Below are positions 46,239 through 54,302 of a stretch of DNA of 64,000 bases, one piece after another. Position numbers and translations under genes: made by a program. The notes below the pieces were generated by a model. The model did not search any database, was not told the DNA's origin, and saw only the letters and a program-made list of their open reading frames with translations. The stretch's first letter is position 1. Each line of letters opens with the position of its first letter. Source of the stretch: Bacillus kwashiorkori (lineage in GTDB: Bacteria > Bacillota > Bacilli > Bacillales > Caldibacillaceae); NCBI RefSeq assembly GCF_001375515.1, contig NZ_CTDX01000016.1, positions 532,942 through 596,941 of the forward strand, read 5' to 3'.

Positions 46239-47531
46239 ATGACTATAATGAAGCTACATTTTACGGGTCATCCCGTAAAGACGATAATAGAAGTTCCTGG
46301 GGATAAATCTATTTCACATCGCGCGATTATGTTTGCCGCCATTGCACACGGAAAAACAACCATTACTAACTTGTTAGTAGGAGAGGATGTACTACAAACT
46401 ATTCGCTGTTTTCGTCAATTAGGTGTCGACATTCAACAATCAGATGAAAAAGTAACTGTTATCGGTAATGGTTTTCATGGTTTAAAAGAACCGAGAGATG
46501 TCCTTTATACAGGTAACTCAGGAACGACAACAAGATTGCTTTTTGGTTTATTAGCAAGTTTGCCTTACACTTTTACGTTCACAGGTGATGCATCGTTAAA
46601 TAATCGGCCGATGAAACGAATTACTATTCCTCTTACAATGATGGGGGCAACTTTTATCGGTCGCAATAATGATCAATATTTACCGATGACAATTCGCGGT
46701 GCAAATTTACAAGCTATCAACTACCATATGCCAGTAGCAAGTGCTCAAGTTAAATCTGCCTTAATTTTTGCCGCACTACAGGCAAATGGAATAACGACCA
46801 TCTATGAAAAGGCTCCTTCACGCAATCATACAGAAATTATGTTGCAATATTTTGGTGGACAACTTAGAAGACAAGGTAATGAAATTATCGTAGAGGGGCA
46901 ACAATCTTTACTAGGGAAAGATATTCACGTTCCAGGTGATTTTTCTTCTGCTGCCTTTTTTATCGTAATGGCCGCCATTAGTGATGGAAGGGAAGTAACT
47001 ATAAAAAATGTTGGTTTAAATCCGACGAGAACTGGTCTCGTTGAAGTGCTGCAACAAATGAACGGAAAAATTACGATTACCGAGCCTTCCATCAAGAATG
47101 GTGAACGTGTTGGAACAATCATTGTCAAGGCTTCCGAATTACAGGGCACAGTAATCGAAGGTGAAATCATCCCAAGATTAATTGATGAAATCCCTATTAT
47201 TGCCTTATTAGCAACTCAATGTTCAGGAACAACGATTATAAAAGACGCTAGTGAATTGAAGGTTAAAGAATCCAATCGAATTGATACAGTAGTAACAGAG
47301 CTACGAAAATTAGGTGCAGATATAGAAGCTACGGATGATGGTTTGATTATTCGTGGGAAAAGGCCATTAACTGGTGGAATAGTCAATAGTCATGGAGATC
47401 ATCGTATTGGAATGATGCTGGCAATTGCTGCTACTATTTGCAAGGAAGAAGTAATACTTGAAAACCCAGAATGTATTTCTATCTCTTACCCAAGCTTTTT
47501 CCAAGATTTAAATAAATGCTTTTTGAAATAA
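46239..47531 (+). CDS. aroA: 3-phosphoshikimate 1-carboxyvinyltransferase (EPSP synthase)
   Basis: EPSP synthase (430 aa; named AroE in B. subtilis) joins phosphoenolpyruvate to shikimate 3-phosphate. Motifs: PGDKSISHRA, YTGNSGTTTRL, NNRPMKR, the SAQVKSALI shikimate-binding segment, and DHRIGMMLAIA. GAGGGAAGGA precedes the ATG. It follows aroB with only 34 bases between, whereas in B. subtilis aroH, trpEDCFBA, hisC and tyrA lie in this interval. A hairpin follows the stop. Confidence 0.95.
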   Translation: MTIMKLHFTGHPVKTIIEVPGDKSISHRAIMFAAIAHGKTTITNLLVGEDVLQTIRCFRQLGVDIQQSDEKVTVIGNGFHGLKEPRDVLYTGNSGTTTRLLFGLLASLPYTFTFTGDASLNNRPMKRITIPLTMMGATFIGRNNDQYLPMTIRGANLQAINYHMPVASAQVKSALIFAALQANGITTIYEKAPSRNHTEIMLQYFGGQLRRQGNEIIVEGQQSLLGKDIHVPGDFSSAAFFIVMAAISDGREVTIKNVGLNPTRTGLVEVLQQMNGKITITEPSIKNGERVGTIIVKASELQGTVIEGEIIPRLIDEIPIIALLATQCSGTTIIKDASELKVKESNRIDTVVTELRKLGADIEATDDGLIIRGKRPLTGGIVNSHGDHRIGMMLAIAATICKEEVILENPECISISYPSFFQDLNKCFLK

Positions 47532-47560
47532 GGGCTGTCCTAAGCGTCAGCCCTCTTCGT
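47531..47560 (+). terminator. Hairpin after aroA
   Basis: AGGGCTG (47531-47537) pairs with CAGCCCT (47548-47554). The following bases (CTTCG) are poor in T, so termination is uncertain. Confidence 0.5.
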
Positions 47561-47680
47561 TCCGCTTAAAAAATCGATAATTATCCTTTCTACTATTAAA
47601 TTATTGAATACTTCTTCCTTACTTATCATATTTTTTTCGTTTTCATCATAGCTTGTCATAAGACCAGTGGAGGTGGTTTT

Positions 47681-48565
47681 ATGACATATATTATTGAGAA
47701 TGCAAATTTAATTAAACAAAATAGACTTATTAAAGCATCTCTATTAGTTGACAATGAAAAAATTTTATCCGTTCAGCCAGAGTTTGCGAAATATCGCTAC
47801 ATGAAAATGAATGCAGATAAATTTTACATGTCAGCTACCGATGTATTTTATCAAAATGGTCTACCTAAAATGGAACCGATGTTTAAAGAGAAAAACTATT
47901 TCATTCAACAGTTCCTGCTAAGAGGTTGTACGACTATACTTGTTTCTGCCAATGTCACTTATTTACATGAGCTCGATGAAAAAATCGAAGAAGTTCGTGA
48001 ATTTTATCAAAAAGGTCCATTAGATTTTACAATAGGAGTTAAAATTCCAATTCAAATATTTACTGTACCATTTATTCAAAAATGCAAACGAGAAAAAATC
48101 CCAGCTATTTTTATTGAGTTCAATGATGTACGGGACCTTTATAAAATTCCATGGGGTTGGATTCGCGAAGCATTATTTCCTTATAATTGTCCGCTTATTC
48201 CAGTAGTTCATGGAGAAGAATCTGTCAAGAAAAAATTACTACAAACTTGGGTAACGATACTGCAAAGAGAAAAAATTCCTCATATTGAGCACCCACTACA
48301 AGAAATGTCCAAGCTATCTCTTTCAGTTTTAAAAAAAATAGGGATATATCCGTTAAAAGGATATTTACAAGCTGGTGGCGAATTAAGTTATAACCTGTAT
48401 ATTCAAAAAGGGGATATAAAGGAAAAATCACAACAATCGATTGATAATCTCCAATTAGTCATAACGGTACATAAAGGGGAAGTAATTCGTGTAGACAAAA
48501 AGATATATTATAATCAAAAAAAAGGAAGCGAACTTATTATTAAACGACCGTCATTTTTTCAATAA
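47681..48565 (+). CDS. Amidohydrolase-like protein lacking the metal-binding HxH motif
   Basis: A 294-aa soluble protein. The start (IIENANLIKQNRLIKASLLVDNEK, read here as residues 4-27) and the end (GELSYNLYIQ ... ITVHKGEVIRVDKKIYY) follow the pattern of the small beta-sandwich domain of amidohydrolase-superfamily enzymes. At the place of the usual PGxIDxHxH motif the sequence is FYMSATDVFYQNG (about 49-61), so the first metal ligands are absent; a His in PVVHGEE and one in PHIEHP could be relics. It is probably a catalytically dead relative. GGAGGTGG precedes the ATG. It lies between aroA and ypiA, where B. subtilis has no such gene. Confidence 0.6.
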   Translation: MTYIIENANLIKQNRLIKASLLVDNEKILSVQPEFAKYRYMKMNADKFYMSATDVFYQNGLPKMEPMFKEKNYFIQQFLLRGCTTILVSANVTYLHELDEKIEEVREFYQKGPLDFTIGVKIPIQIFTVPFIQKCKREKIPAIFIEFNDVRDLYKIPWGWIREALFPYNCPLIPVVHGEESVKKKLLQTWVTILQREKIPHIEHPLQEMSKLSLSVLKKIGIYPLKGYLQAGGELSYNLYIQKGDIKEKSQQSIDNLQLVITVHKGEVIRVDKKIYYNQKKGSELIIKRPSFFQ

Positions 48566-48609
48566 CACGAGGGTGAAAATTGAATTTAGTAGTAAAAGGA
48601 GCAAAATAT

Positions 48610-49872
48610 ATGGACAATATATCAGCATGTATCGAAGCATTATCTGCAGGAAATTTAGAAAAAGCATATCAATTAATGGACATAATACAAAAAACGGGAA
48701 GCGATGAGGAAAAAGAAGCTTTTGCTTATGAATTGTTTGATTTAGGATTCTTACAAGAGGCTGAAAAACTTGTCAAAGATTTGTTAGAAAATTTTCCGGA
48801 TGAAGGAGAGTTGTTGATTTTATTAGCAGAAATTTATGTGAATGATGATAAAATTAACGATGCTTTACTAGTATTGGATAAAATAACAATGGCAGACCTA
48901 GTCTATCCGCAAGCATTGGTTTTGCAAGCAGAATTATATGAACGGGAAGCATTATTTGAAGTTAGTGAGAAAAAATTACTTGAAGCAGAAAAACTTTTGC
49001 CTACCGAACCCGTTATTCAGTTTGCTTTAGCAGAACTATACTTCTCCATTGGAAAACTGCATGAAGCTGTATATAAATATGAACAAGTGCTAAAAACTGA
49101 GGATGAGATAGCAGGTATAAATATTCATGAACGATTAGCAAACGTTTATAGTGCAGCAGGTGAATTTGAAAAGGCATTACCTTACTATGAACAAGCCGAA
49201 GTAGCAAAACTAACAGTGGATGTTTTATTTGGCCATGGCTTAACCGCATTTCAAGCAGGCTATCACGAAGCGGCCGTTGAGAAATTTATTGAAGTGACAC
49301 AATTAGATCCAGACTTTGAAAGTGTTTATTTATATTTGGCAAAAGCATATGAACATCAGGATTTAATCGAAGAAGGATTTGAGTCAGTGAAAGCAGGACT
49401 ATCCGTCAATCCTTTTCAAAAGGAGTTGTATTTTCTCGGCGGAAAGCTTGCAACGAAATTAGGAAAAGTAAACGAAGCAAAGGAAATGTTAAACAAGGCT
49501 CTAAATCTAGATCCATCATATGTGGAAGCAATAATGACATTAAACCAAATTTCCTTCACAGAGAATGATTATGCTGAAGTAATGGAGCGCACAATTCCTG
49601 CTTTAGAAGAAGGAGAGGAAGACCCATATTTACTTTGGGATCTTGCTATCGCTTGTGAAAAAGAAGAACGATATTTAGAGTCATTAAATTATTACCGTCA
49701 AGCATATAATTTTTTTAAGACGAATGAAGAATTCTTGCAGAATTATGGATTTTTCCTATTAGAAGAAGGAAATATAGGGGAAAGCATCGAAGTATTTAAA
49801 CAACTGCAAAAAATGAACCCTGCTAATTTAGAATATGCAGATGTATTAGAACGGTTAAGTGAATCATTATAA
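48610..49872 (+). CDS. ypiA: TPR-repeat protein YpiA
   Basis: A 420-aa soluble protein built almost entirely of tetratricopeptide repeats, about ten (for example FALAELYFSIGKLHEAVYKY, ERLANVYSAAGEFEKALPYY). TPR arrays mediate protein-protein contacts; the partner of YpiA is not known to me. ATG 48610 has AAAAGGAG nine bases upstream and gives the length of B. subtilis YpiA; a TTG at 48580 with GAGGGTGA is a possible alternative start. Position after the aro genes and before ypiB matches B. subtilis. Confidence 0.88.
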   Translation: MDNISACIEALSAGNLEKAYQLMDIIQKTGSDEEKEAFAYELFDLGFLQEAEKLVKDLLENFPDEGELLILLAEIYVNDDKINDALLVLDKITMADLVYPQALVLQAELYEREALFEVSEKKLLEAEKLLPTEPVIQFALAELYFSIGKLHEAVYKYEQVLKTEDEIAGINIHERLANVYSAAGEFEKALPYYEQAEVAKLTVDVLFGHGLTAFQAGYHEAAVEKFIEVTQLDPDFESVYLYLAKAYEHQDLIEEGFESVKAGLSVNPFQKELYFLGGKLATKLGKVNEAKEMLNKALNLDPSYVEAIMTLNQISFTENDYAEVMERTIPALEEGEEDPYLLWDLAIACEKEERYLESLNYYRQAYNFFKTNEEFLQNYGFFLLEEGNIGESIEVFKQLQKMNPANLEYADVLERLSESL

Positions 49873-49968
49873 CAATGATAAATAAGGTAATCACTTAGAG
49901 TCCACATATTTTTCAGCAGCTAATTTGATTCACCTTCTTTCTAACAAGAACAAAATGAGGAGGGAAAA

Positions 49969-50514
49969 ATGATGGCCACTCCTGTATCGGTGAATGAGAA
50001 AAAAGAATTTATTCGCTGGTTTCTGAACAACTATCAATTAAAACGTCGGGAATGTGTATGGATCCTTAATTATTTGATGAGCCATGATCAGCTGATGGAA
50101 AAAGTTCATTTTGTAGAACAGGCGAAATTTTGCCCACGTGGGCTAGTTATGTCCACGCAATGTGTCGATGATGCACCATTTCGTTTCTATAAAAATAAAG
50201 TGATGACGACAGACGCAGAAAAGTCGTTTCATGATATTCGTTTGAATCGGAATGAAGATATATATATACAATTGAATTTCCACGCGGGTAATAAATCATT
50301 TCGCTATTTATCGGTATTAGAGGAAAATCCATACATGCCTGAACTTTATCAAATTAGTGAGAAAGATAAACAGTTGGCAAAAGAATTTCTTGATTATAGT
50401 TTAATTCATTTTCAAGTACAACGTTTAAAGGAACAGATTGATCAAGCGTTAGATGATAAGAATCATGCATTATTTATCCAATTAACCAATGAACTAAACT
50501 CGATATTGAAATGA
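49969..50514 (+). CDS. ypiB: UPF0302/IDEAL-domain protein YpiB
   Basis: A 181-aa protein with the UPF0302 domain (about 5-125) and a C-terminal IDEAL motif ([21 protein letters not shown], about 157-177 read in short form). This is the composition of B. subtilis YpiB. In B. subtilis ypiB is linked to the ypiF-qcr region and its function is not settled. GAGGAGGG precedes two near-adjacent ATG codons (49969, 49972). A long hairpin with a T run follows. Confidence 0.88.
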   Translation: MMATPVSVNEKKEFIRWFLNNYQLKRRECVWILNYLMSHDQLMEKVHFVEQAKFCPRGLVMSTQCVDDAPFRFYKNKVMTTDAEKSFHDIRLNRNEDIYIQLNFHAGNKSFRYLSVLEENPYMPELYQISEKDKQLAKEFLDYSLIHFQVQRLKEQIDQALDDKNHALFIQLTNELNSILK

Positions 50515-50536
50515 ATAGTTTCGCATTTAAAAAAAA

Positions 50537-50596
50537 GGCCTCCGTATCTATCGTTAATAGTTCAATCTATTGACGGCAGCGGAGGCCAAATTTTTT
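50537..50596 (+). terminator. Large hairpin after ypiB
   Basis: GGCCTCCG (50537-50544) and CGGAGGCC (50580-50587) form a perfect 8-bp stem around a 35-base loop that can itself pair (AATAG with CTATT), followed by AAATTTTTT. Probable terminator of ypiA-ypiB; the 5' arm could also pair with the GGAGGC ribosome site at 50597-50602. Confidence 0.6.
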
Positions 50597-50612
50597 GGAG
50601 GCGTAATAGAAA

Positions 50613-50672
50613 ATGAATGTTCGCAAAAAAGGTATGCAGCGTCTAGCGTGGGAAATTATTTTACAAAAGTGA
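50613..50672 (+). CDS. Possible 19-residue basic peptide
   Basis: ATG 50613 opens a 20-codon frame ending in TGA, encoding a basic amphipathic peptide that starts MNVRKKGMQRLAW. A good GGAGGC ribosome site (50597-50602) lies ten bases upstream and directly follows the T run of the ypiB hairpin. I do not recognise the peptide. The only support is the ribosome site and the otherwise gene-free 338-base gap; it could be chance. Confidence 0.3.
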   Translation: MNVRKKGMQRLAWEIILQK

Positions 50673-50730
50673 TTTAATAAAATATAATGAATTCAAGGTA
50701 AGTCGATTGTTCATAAAATTGTTATGAAAT

Positions 50731-50773
50731 GTTCACAATTCATTCATGAGTTGTGAACGAATTATGTTATGAT
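50731..50773 (+). promoter_or_regulatory. Promoter and dyad operator of ypiF-qcrABC
   Basis: TG at 50765 with TATGAT (50768-50773) is an extended -10. Upstream, GTTCACAA (50731-50738) and TTGTGAAC (50751-50758) form a perfect 8-bp inverted repeat centred over the -35 region. Each arm with one flanking base matches the ResD consensus TTTGTGAAT at 7 of 9. qcrABC is a known respiration operon, and resDE is in this window. Confidence 0.5.
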
Positions 50774-50852
50774 ATTGTCGAATCTATGTAAGTTCACAGT
50801 TAATTCTAATATTTTTTGAGAATTAGTAATGATTGCGGAAAAAATTTAGGGG

Positions 50853-51332
50853 GTGAAGGAAACGCGTTGGAATGCTAAGGATAGTTTATTGTATTTAGAT
50901 TCTAAACAATATGTTGATACGGTGCTTATACCAGTCATTCCGATTTCATTGCGAGATAACTGTAAAGAATCGGCGAATGCAGCGGAGTTTATACAACTTC
51001 TTTGTCTGCAATTAGAAAAACAATTTAGAGGTAGAATTTTATTAATGCCATCATTTCCTTATTTACCAAATAGTAATGATTCGCAAAACGTATTCCTTCT
51101 TGAACCGTTCATGGACGAGTTAAAAAGTGCAAATTTTAAACATATTGTTTTCTTATCGACTGAATCAGTATTGAAAAAGTATGTAGAAGATTTTGGGGGG
51201 GATTTTATTTGGGTACCTTCCATCCCTTTAGATTCGATGGAAGATTCTTATAAACTATCAATTATGGACAATCAAGTTAAACAATTATTAAACATCATTG
51301 TAGATATTTGGCAAGAAACTGAAACTAGTTAA
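50853..51332 (+). CDS. ypiF: DUF2487 protein YpiF
   Basis: A 159-aa soluble protein matching YpiF (DUF2487) of B. subtilis by order and by the segment YVDTVLIPVIPIS near the start and LEKQFRGRILLMPSF in the middle. Function unknown; it always precedes qcrA in bacilli. The start is GTG 50853, the only in-frame start near the beginning, but the G-rich ribosome site (AGGGG) is almost adjacent, so the true start is slightly uncertain. Likely co-transcribed with qcrABC from the promoter around 50770. Confidence 0.8.
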   Translation: MKETRWNAKDSLLYLDSKQYVDTVLIPVIPISLRDNCKESANAAEFIQLLCLQLEKQFRGRILLMPSFPYLPNSNDSQNVFLLEPFMDELKSANFKHIVFLSTESVLKKYVEDFGGDFIWVPSIPLDSMEDSYKLSIMDNQVKQLLNIIVDIWQETETS

Positions 51333-51454
51333 AAATAATAGTAATTATATTTTAAAAGTTACTATTATATTGATTTTCATATCATATTGATATATTATGA
51401 TAATGTCTTAATTGTTAGACAAAGGGTTGAGACTACGAAGAGGGGGGAAATAGC

Positions 51455-51961
51455 TTGAGTAAGCAACGGGTAACTAGACGCCAGTTCCTATCTTATACGC
51501 TAATGGGAGTAGGCGGTTTTATGGCGGCAGGTACTGTTATGCCTATGCTTCGCTTTGCAGTAGATCCTGTTTTGCAAGCAAAAACAGATACAGAGTTTGT
51601 TGCGACAAAAGTGAAAGTAGATGAAATAACGACAGAACCACAGCGGGTTGAATTTCCATTTAACCAAATCGACGCATGGCATGAGTCTGAGGTAATTCAA
51701 ACAGCATGGGTTTATAAAGATGGTGCAGGAGAAATCGTTGCACTTTCGCCAATTTGTAAACATCTTGGCTGTAACGTTAATTGGAATGATGAAAAACATC
51801 CGAATCGATTTTACTGTCCTTGTCATAAAGGGTTATATGAAAAGGATGGTAAAAATGTGCCTAATACACCGCCAATGAAACCGCTAGATCGTTACCAATA
51901 TGAAGTTAAAGATGGAATACTTTATTTAAGTACACGTGCAAAAGAAGTTGGGGGGGCGTAA
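51455..51961 (+). CDS. qcrA: Menaquinol:cytochrome c reductase Rieske iron-sulfur subunit
   Basis: QcrA (168 aa) carries the [2Fe-2S] cluster of the bc-type complex. An N-terminal twin-arginine motif (TRRQFLSYT) and membrane helix (about 12-34) precede the Rieske domain, whose ligands are in C101-K-H103-LGC106 and C121-P-C123-H124. The start is TTG 51455 behind GGGGGGAAA. It is the first gene of qcrABC, two bases before qcrB. Electrons pass from menaquinol to the c heme of QcrC. Confidence 0.95.
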   Translation: MSKQRVTRRQFLSYTLMGVGGFMAAGTVMPMLRFAVDPVLQAKTDTEFVATKVKVDEITTEPQRVEFPFNQIDAWHESEVIQTAWVYKDGAGEIVALSPICKHLGCNVNWNDEKHPNRFYCPCHKGLYEKDGKNVPNTPPMKPLDRYQYEVKDGILYLSTRAKEVGGA

Positions 51962-51963
51962 TC

Positions 51964-52638
51964 TTGTTAAGCAAAATTTATGATTGGGTTGACGAACGCT
52001 TAGATATTACGCCTTTATGGCGAGATATCGCGGATCATGAAGTGCCAGAACATGTAAATCCAGCACATCATTTTTCAGCTTTTGTTTACTGTTTTGGTGG
52101 ATTGACATTTTTCGTTGTTGTTATTCAGATTTTATCTGGAATGTTTTTAGCGATGTATTATGTTCCAGATATTGAACGAGCTTGGCAGTCGGTGTATTAT
52201 TTGCAAAACCAAGTTGCGTTTGGTCAAATGGTGCGCGGAATGCATCATTGGGGTGCAAGTGTTGTTATAGTAATGATGTTTTTACATACTTTACGAGTAT
52301 TTTTCCAAGGTGCATATAAAAAGCCACGAGAACTGAATTGGATTGTAGGGGTACTAATCTTTTTCGTTATGTTAGGTCTAGGGTTAACAGGCTACTTATT
52401 ACCATGGGATATGAAAGCGCTATTCGCAACAAAAGTTACATTAGATATTGCCCAAGCAACACCGTTTATTGGTGACCAGGTTAAGATGTTGTTAGCGGGG
52501 GATACATACATCACTGGTGCACAAACTTTAACGAGATTTTTTGCAATTCATGTATTCTTTTTGCCAGCAGCATTACTTGGGTTAATTGGCGCGCATTTCT
52601 TAATGATTCGAAAACAAGGTATTTCTGGGCCACTATAA
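51964..52638 (+). CDS. qcrB: Menaquinol:cytochrome c reductase cytochrome b subunit
   Basis: QcrB (224 aa) is the b6-type cytochrome b with four membrane helices. Heme-ligating His residues are visible in GMHHWGASVVIVMMFLHTLRVFF (helix 2, about 94-116) and in FFAIHVFFLPAALLGLIGAHF (helix 4). The Q-site-like segment with LPWD (about 146-149) is present. Start is TTG 51964, preceded by GGGGGGGCG. The split b6/subunit IV layout, with QcrC carrying the rest, is typical of Bacillus. Confidence 0.95.
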   Translation: MLSKIYDWVDERLDITPLWRDIADHEVPEHVNPAHHFSAFVYCFGGLTFFVVVIQILSGMFLAMYYVPDIERAWQSVYYLQNQVAFGQMVRGMHHWGASVVIVMMFLHTLRVFFQGAYKKPRELNWIVGVLIFFVMLGLGLTGYLLPWDMKALFATKVTLDIAQATPFIGDQVKMLLAGDTYITGAQTLTRFFAIHVFFLPAALLGLIGAHFLMIRKQGISGPL

Positions 52639-52707
52639 ACCGTTTTTACGTTTGTCATAGTGGGAATAGATGTAAGCGTCCTTGGACAAAGGAGGGGGAG
52701 AAATTAG

Positions 52708-53475
52708 ATGCATAGAGGTAAGGGAATGAAATTTGTCGGCGACTCGCGTATAAAAGCGTCCGATCGTATGCCGAATATTCCGAAAGACTATTCAGAGTAT
52801 CCAGGAAAAACAGAGGCTTTTTATCCCGACTTTTTATTAAAGGAATGGTTAGTTGGAGCAGTATTTCTTATCGGGTTCTTATGTTTAACGATTGTCGCAC
52901 CACCACCATTAGAGCGAATTGCTGATGCAACGGATACAGCTTATATACCAATGCCAGATTGGTACTTCTTATTCTTATATCAATTTTTGAAGTACTCGTT
53001 TGCTTCCGGTAAATGGACAGTGTTAGGCGCATTTATAATTCCAGGTATTGCATTTACAGCGTTGCTACTTGCTCCTTTCCTTGATCGCGGGCCTAAAAGA
53101 CGCCCACTTGAAAGACCGCTTGCTACAGGGTTTATGCTTCTTGGTGTGGCGGCAGTATTTTATTTAACTTGGGAAGCTGCTGCACATCACGATTGGGAAG
53201 CTGCAAAGCGTCAAGGAGAAATAAGAGTAGAAGCAGAAGTTGACAAATCACATGAAGGATATGCAATATACGAACAAAGTTGCCTTGCCTGCCATGGAGA
53301 AAATCTCGAGGGTTCTGGGGCAAATCCAGGCTTAGTTGGCACAGAAAAGTCTGTTGATGAAATTAAAGATATCGCCGTTAATGGGATAGGTGCTATGCCG
53401 AGTGGAATATTCCAAGGTACCGATGAAGAGTTGGAAAAATTGGCAGAGTTCATTAAAAGTATTGAGGCAAAGTAA
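52708..53475 (+). CDS. qcrC: Menaquinol:cytochrome c reductase cytochrome b/c subunit
   Basis: QcrC (255 aa) fuses a subunit IV-like membrane domain of three helices (about 46-64, 104-124, 140-156), including the PDWYF motif, to a cytochrome c domain at the C-terminus with heme motif C192-LAC195-H196 and a likely Met ligand in GAMPSG. Heme attachment would need ResABC, encoded at 3.9-7.3 kb. AGGAGGGGG precedes the ATG. A strong terminator follows the stop at once. Confidence 0.95.
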   Translation: MHRGKGMKFVGDSRIKASDRMPNIPKDYSEYPGKTEAFYPDFLLKEWLVGAVFLIGFLCLTIVAPPPLERIADATDTAYIPMPDWYFLFLYQFLKYSFASGKWTVLGAFIIPGIAFTALLLAPFLDRGPKRRPLERPLATGFMLLGVAAVFYLTWEAAAHHDWEAAKRQGEIRVEAEVDKSHEGYAIYEQSCLACHGENLEGSGANPGLVGTEKSVDEIKDIAVNGIGAMPSGIFQGTDEELEKLAEFIKSIEAK

Positions 53476-53502
53476 AACTGGTGCATTGCGCACCAGTTTT
53501 TT
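53474..53502 (+). terminator. Rho-independent terminator after qcrC
   Basis: AACTGGTGC (53476-53484) pairs with GCACCAGTT (53490-53498) around five bases, followed by T. Confidence 0.85.
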
Positions 53503-53530
53503 CGTCGACTTCGGGCTATATGGGATAAAA

Positions 53531-53561
53531 TAGTTAACATAATATTAAATTATGTTAACTA
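53531..53561. promoter_or_regulatory. Perfect 31-bp palindrome upstream of ypjA
   Basis: TAGTTAACATAAT (53531-53543), spacer ATTAA, ATTATGTTAACTA (53549-53561): 13-bp arms without mismatch. It lacks a T run and lies 22 bases before the ypjA -35 box, so a dimeric regulator site is more likely than a terminator. Confidence 0.6.
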
Positions 53562-53583
53562 AAGATTATTATAAAAAACAGCG

Positions 53584-53612
53584 TTTAAATTTTTCCTATT
53601 TTCCTTTATAAT
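53584..53612 (+). promoter_or_regulatory. Candidate sigma-A promoter of ypjA
   Basis: TTTAAA (53584-53589), 17-base spacer, TATAAT (53607-53612), about 27 bases before the ypjA TTG start. Confidence 0.55.
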
Positions 53613-53638
53613 AGGAAAAAAATAGGAGGAGATGGATC

Positions 53639-54232
53639 TTGATACGGTTATATTCGCTATTATCACAAAAACATTTTCTTATTTTATTATTAATCATCAA
53701 TATTTTAGGTACAGTATATGGGTATATTTGGTATCAATATCAGCTTGCTGATACACCGACCATTTTCCTTATCTTCGTACCTGACAGTCCTACCGCTAGT
53801 TTATTTTTTGTATTTGTATTAATTGCCTTTCTTCTGAAAAAAAATTGGCCATATATGGAATCGTTAGCTATAATAACTCTCTTTAAATACGGGATATGGG
53901 CAGTTGTGATGAACATATTGACATTAATTGTTCATGGAGAATTATCTGCTTCAGGTTATATGTTAATCTTTTCCCATTTAGGAATGGCTATTCAGGGGTT
54001 ATTGTACGCTCCTTATTACCGGATTAAATTACGGCACATAATCATTGCTAGTATATGGACTTTACATAATGATATTATTGATTATGTTTTTTTTATGTAC
54101 CCTCATTATAATTTAGAAAAATATATAGCAGAAATCGGCTATTTTACTTTTTGGCTAAGTATATTTTCCATAGCTCTTGCCTATTTTTTATGTTTATCTA
54201 AAAAAAGCAGACGATTACAATTTATTTTTTAA
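53639..54232 (+). CDS. ypjA: DUF1405 membrane protein YpjA
   Basis: A 197-aa polytopic protein with about six membrane helices. The segment YGYIWYQYQL near residue 27 and FVPDSPTASLFFV are characteristic of the DUF1405 family, whose function is unknown. Start is TTG 53639 behind AGGAGGAGATGG. It follows qcrABC, as in B. subtilis, but has its own promoter with a palindrome in front. Confidence 0.85.
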   Translation: MIRLYSLLSQKHFLILLLIINILGTVYGYIWYQYQLADTPTIFLIFVPDSPTASLFFVFVLIAFLLKKNWPYMESLAIITLFKYGIWAVVMNILTLIVHGELSASGYMLIFSHLGMAIQGLLYAPYYRIKLRHIIIASIWTLHNDIIDYVFFMYPHYNLEKYIAEIGYFTFWLSIFSIALAYFLCLSKKSRRLQFIF

Positions 54233-54302
54233 TGACCCTTTTTTTGTTCTACTCTTGTATTCCTTATCATACGTTTTTATTAGGAATATAGGGGGGACAA
54301 GT

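Noticed and set aside
54177-54302. N-terminal extension of ypjB overlapping ypjA
   Set aside because: No ribosome site, and a proper signal peptide starts at ATG 54303 behind AGGGGGGACA.
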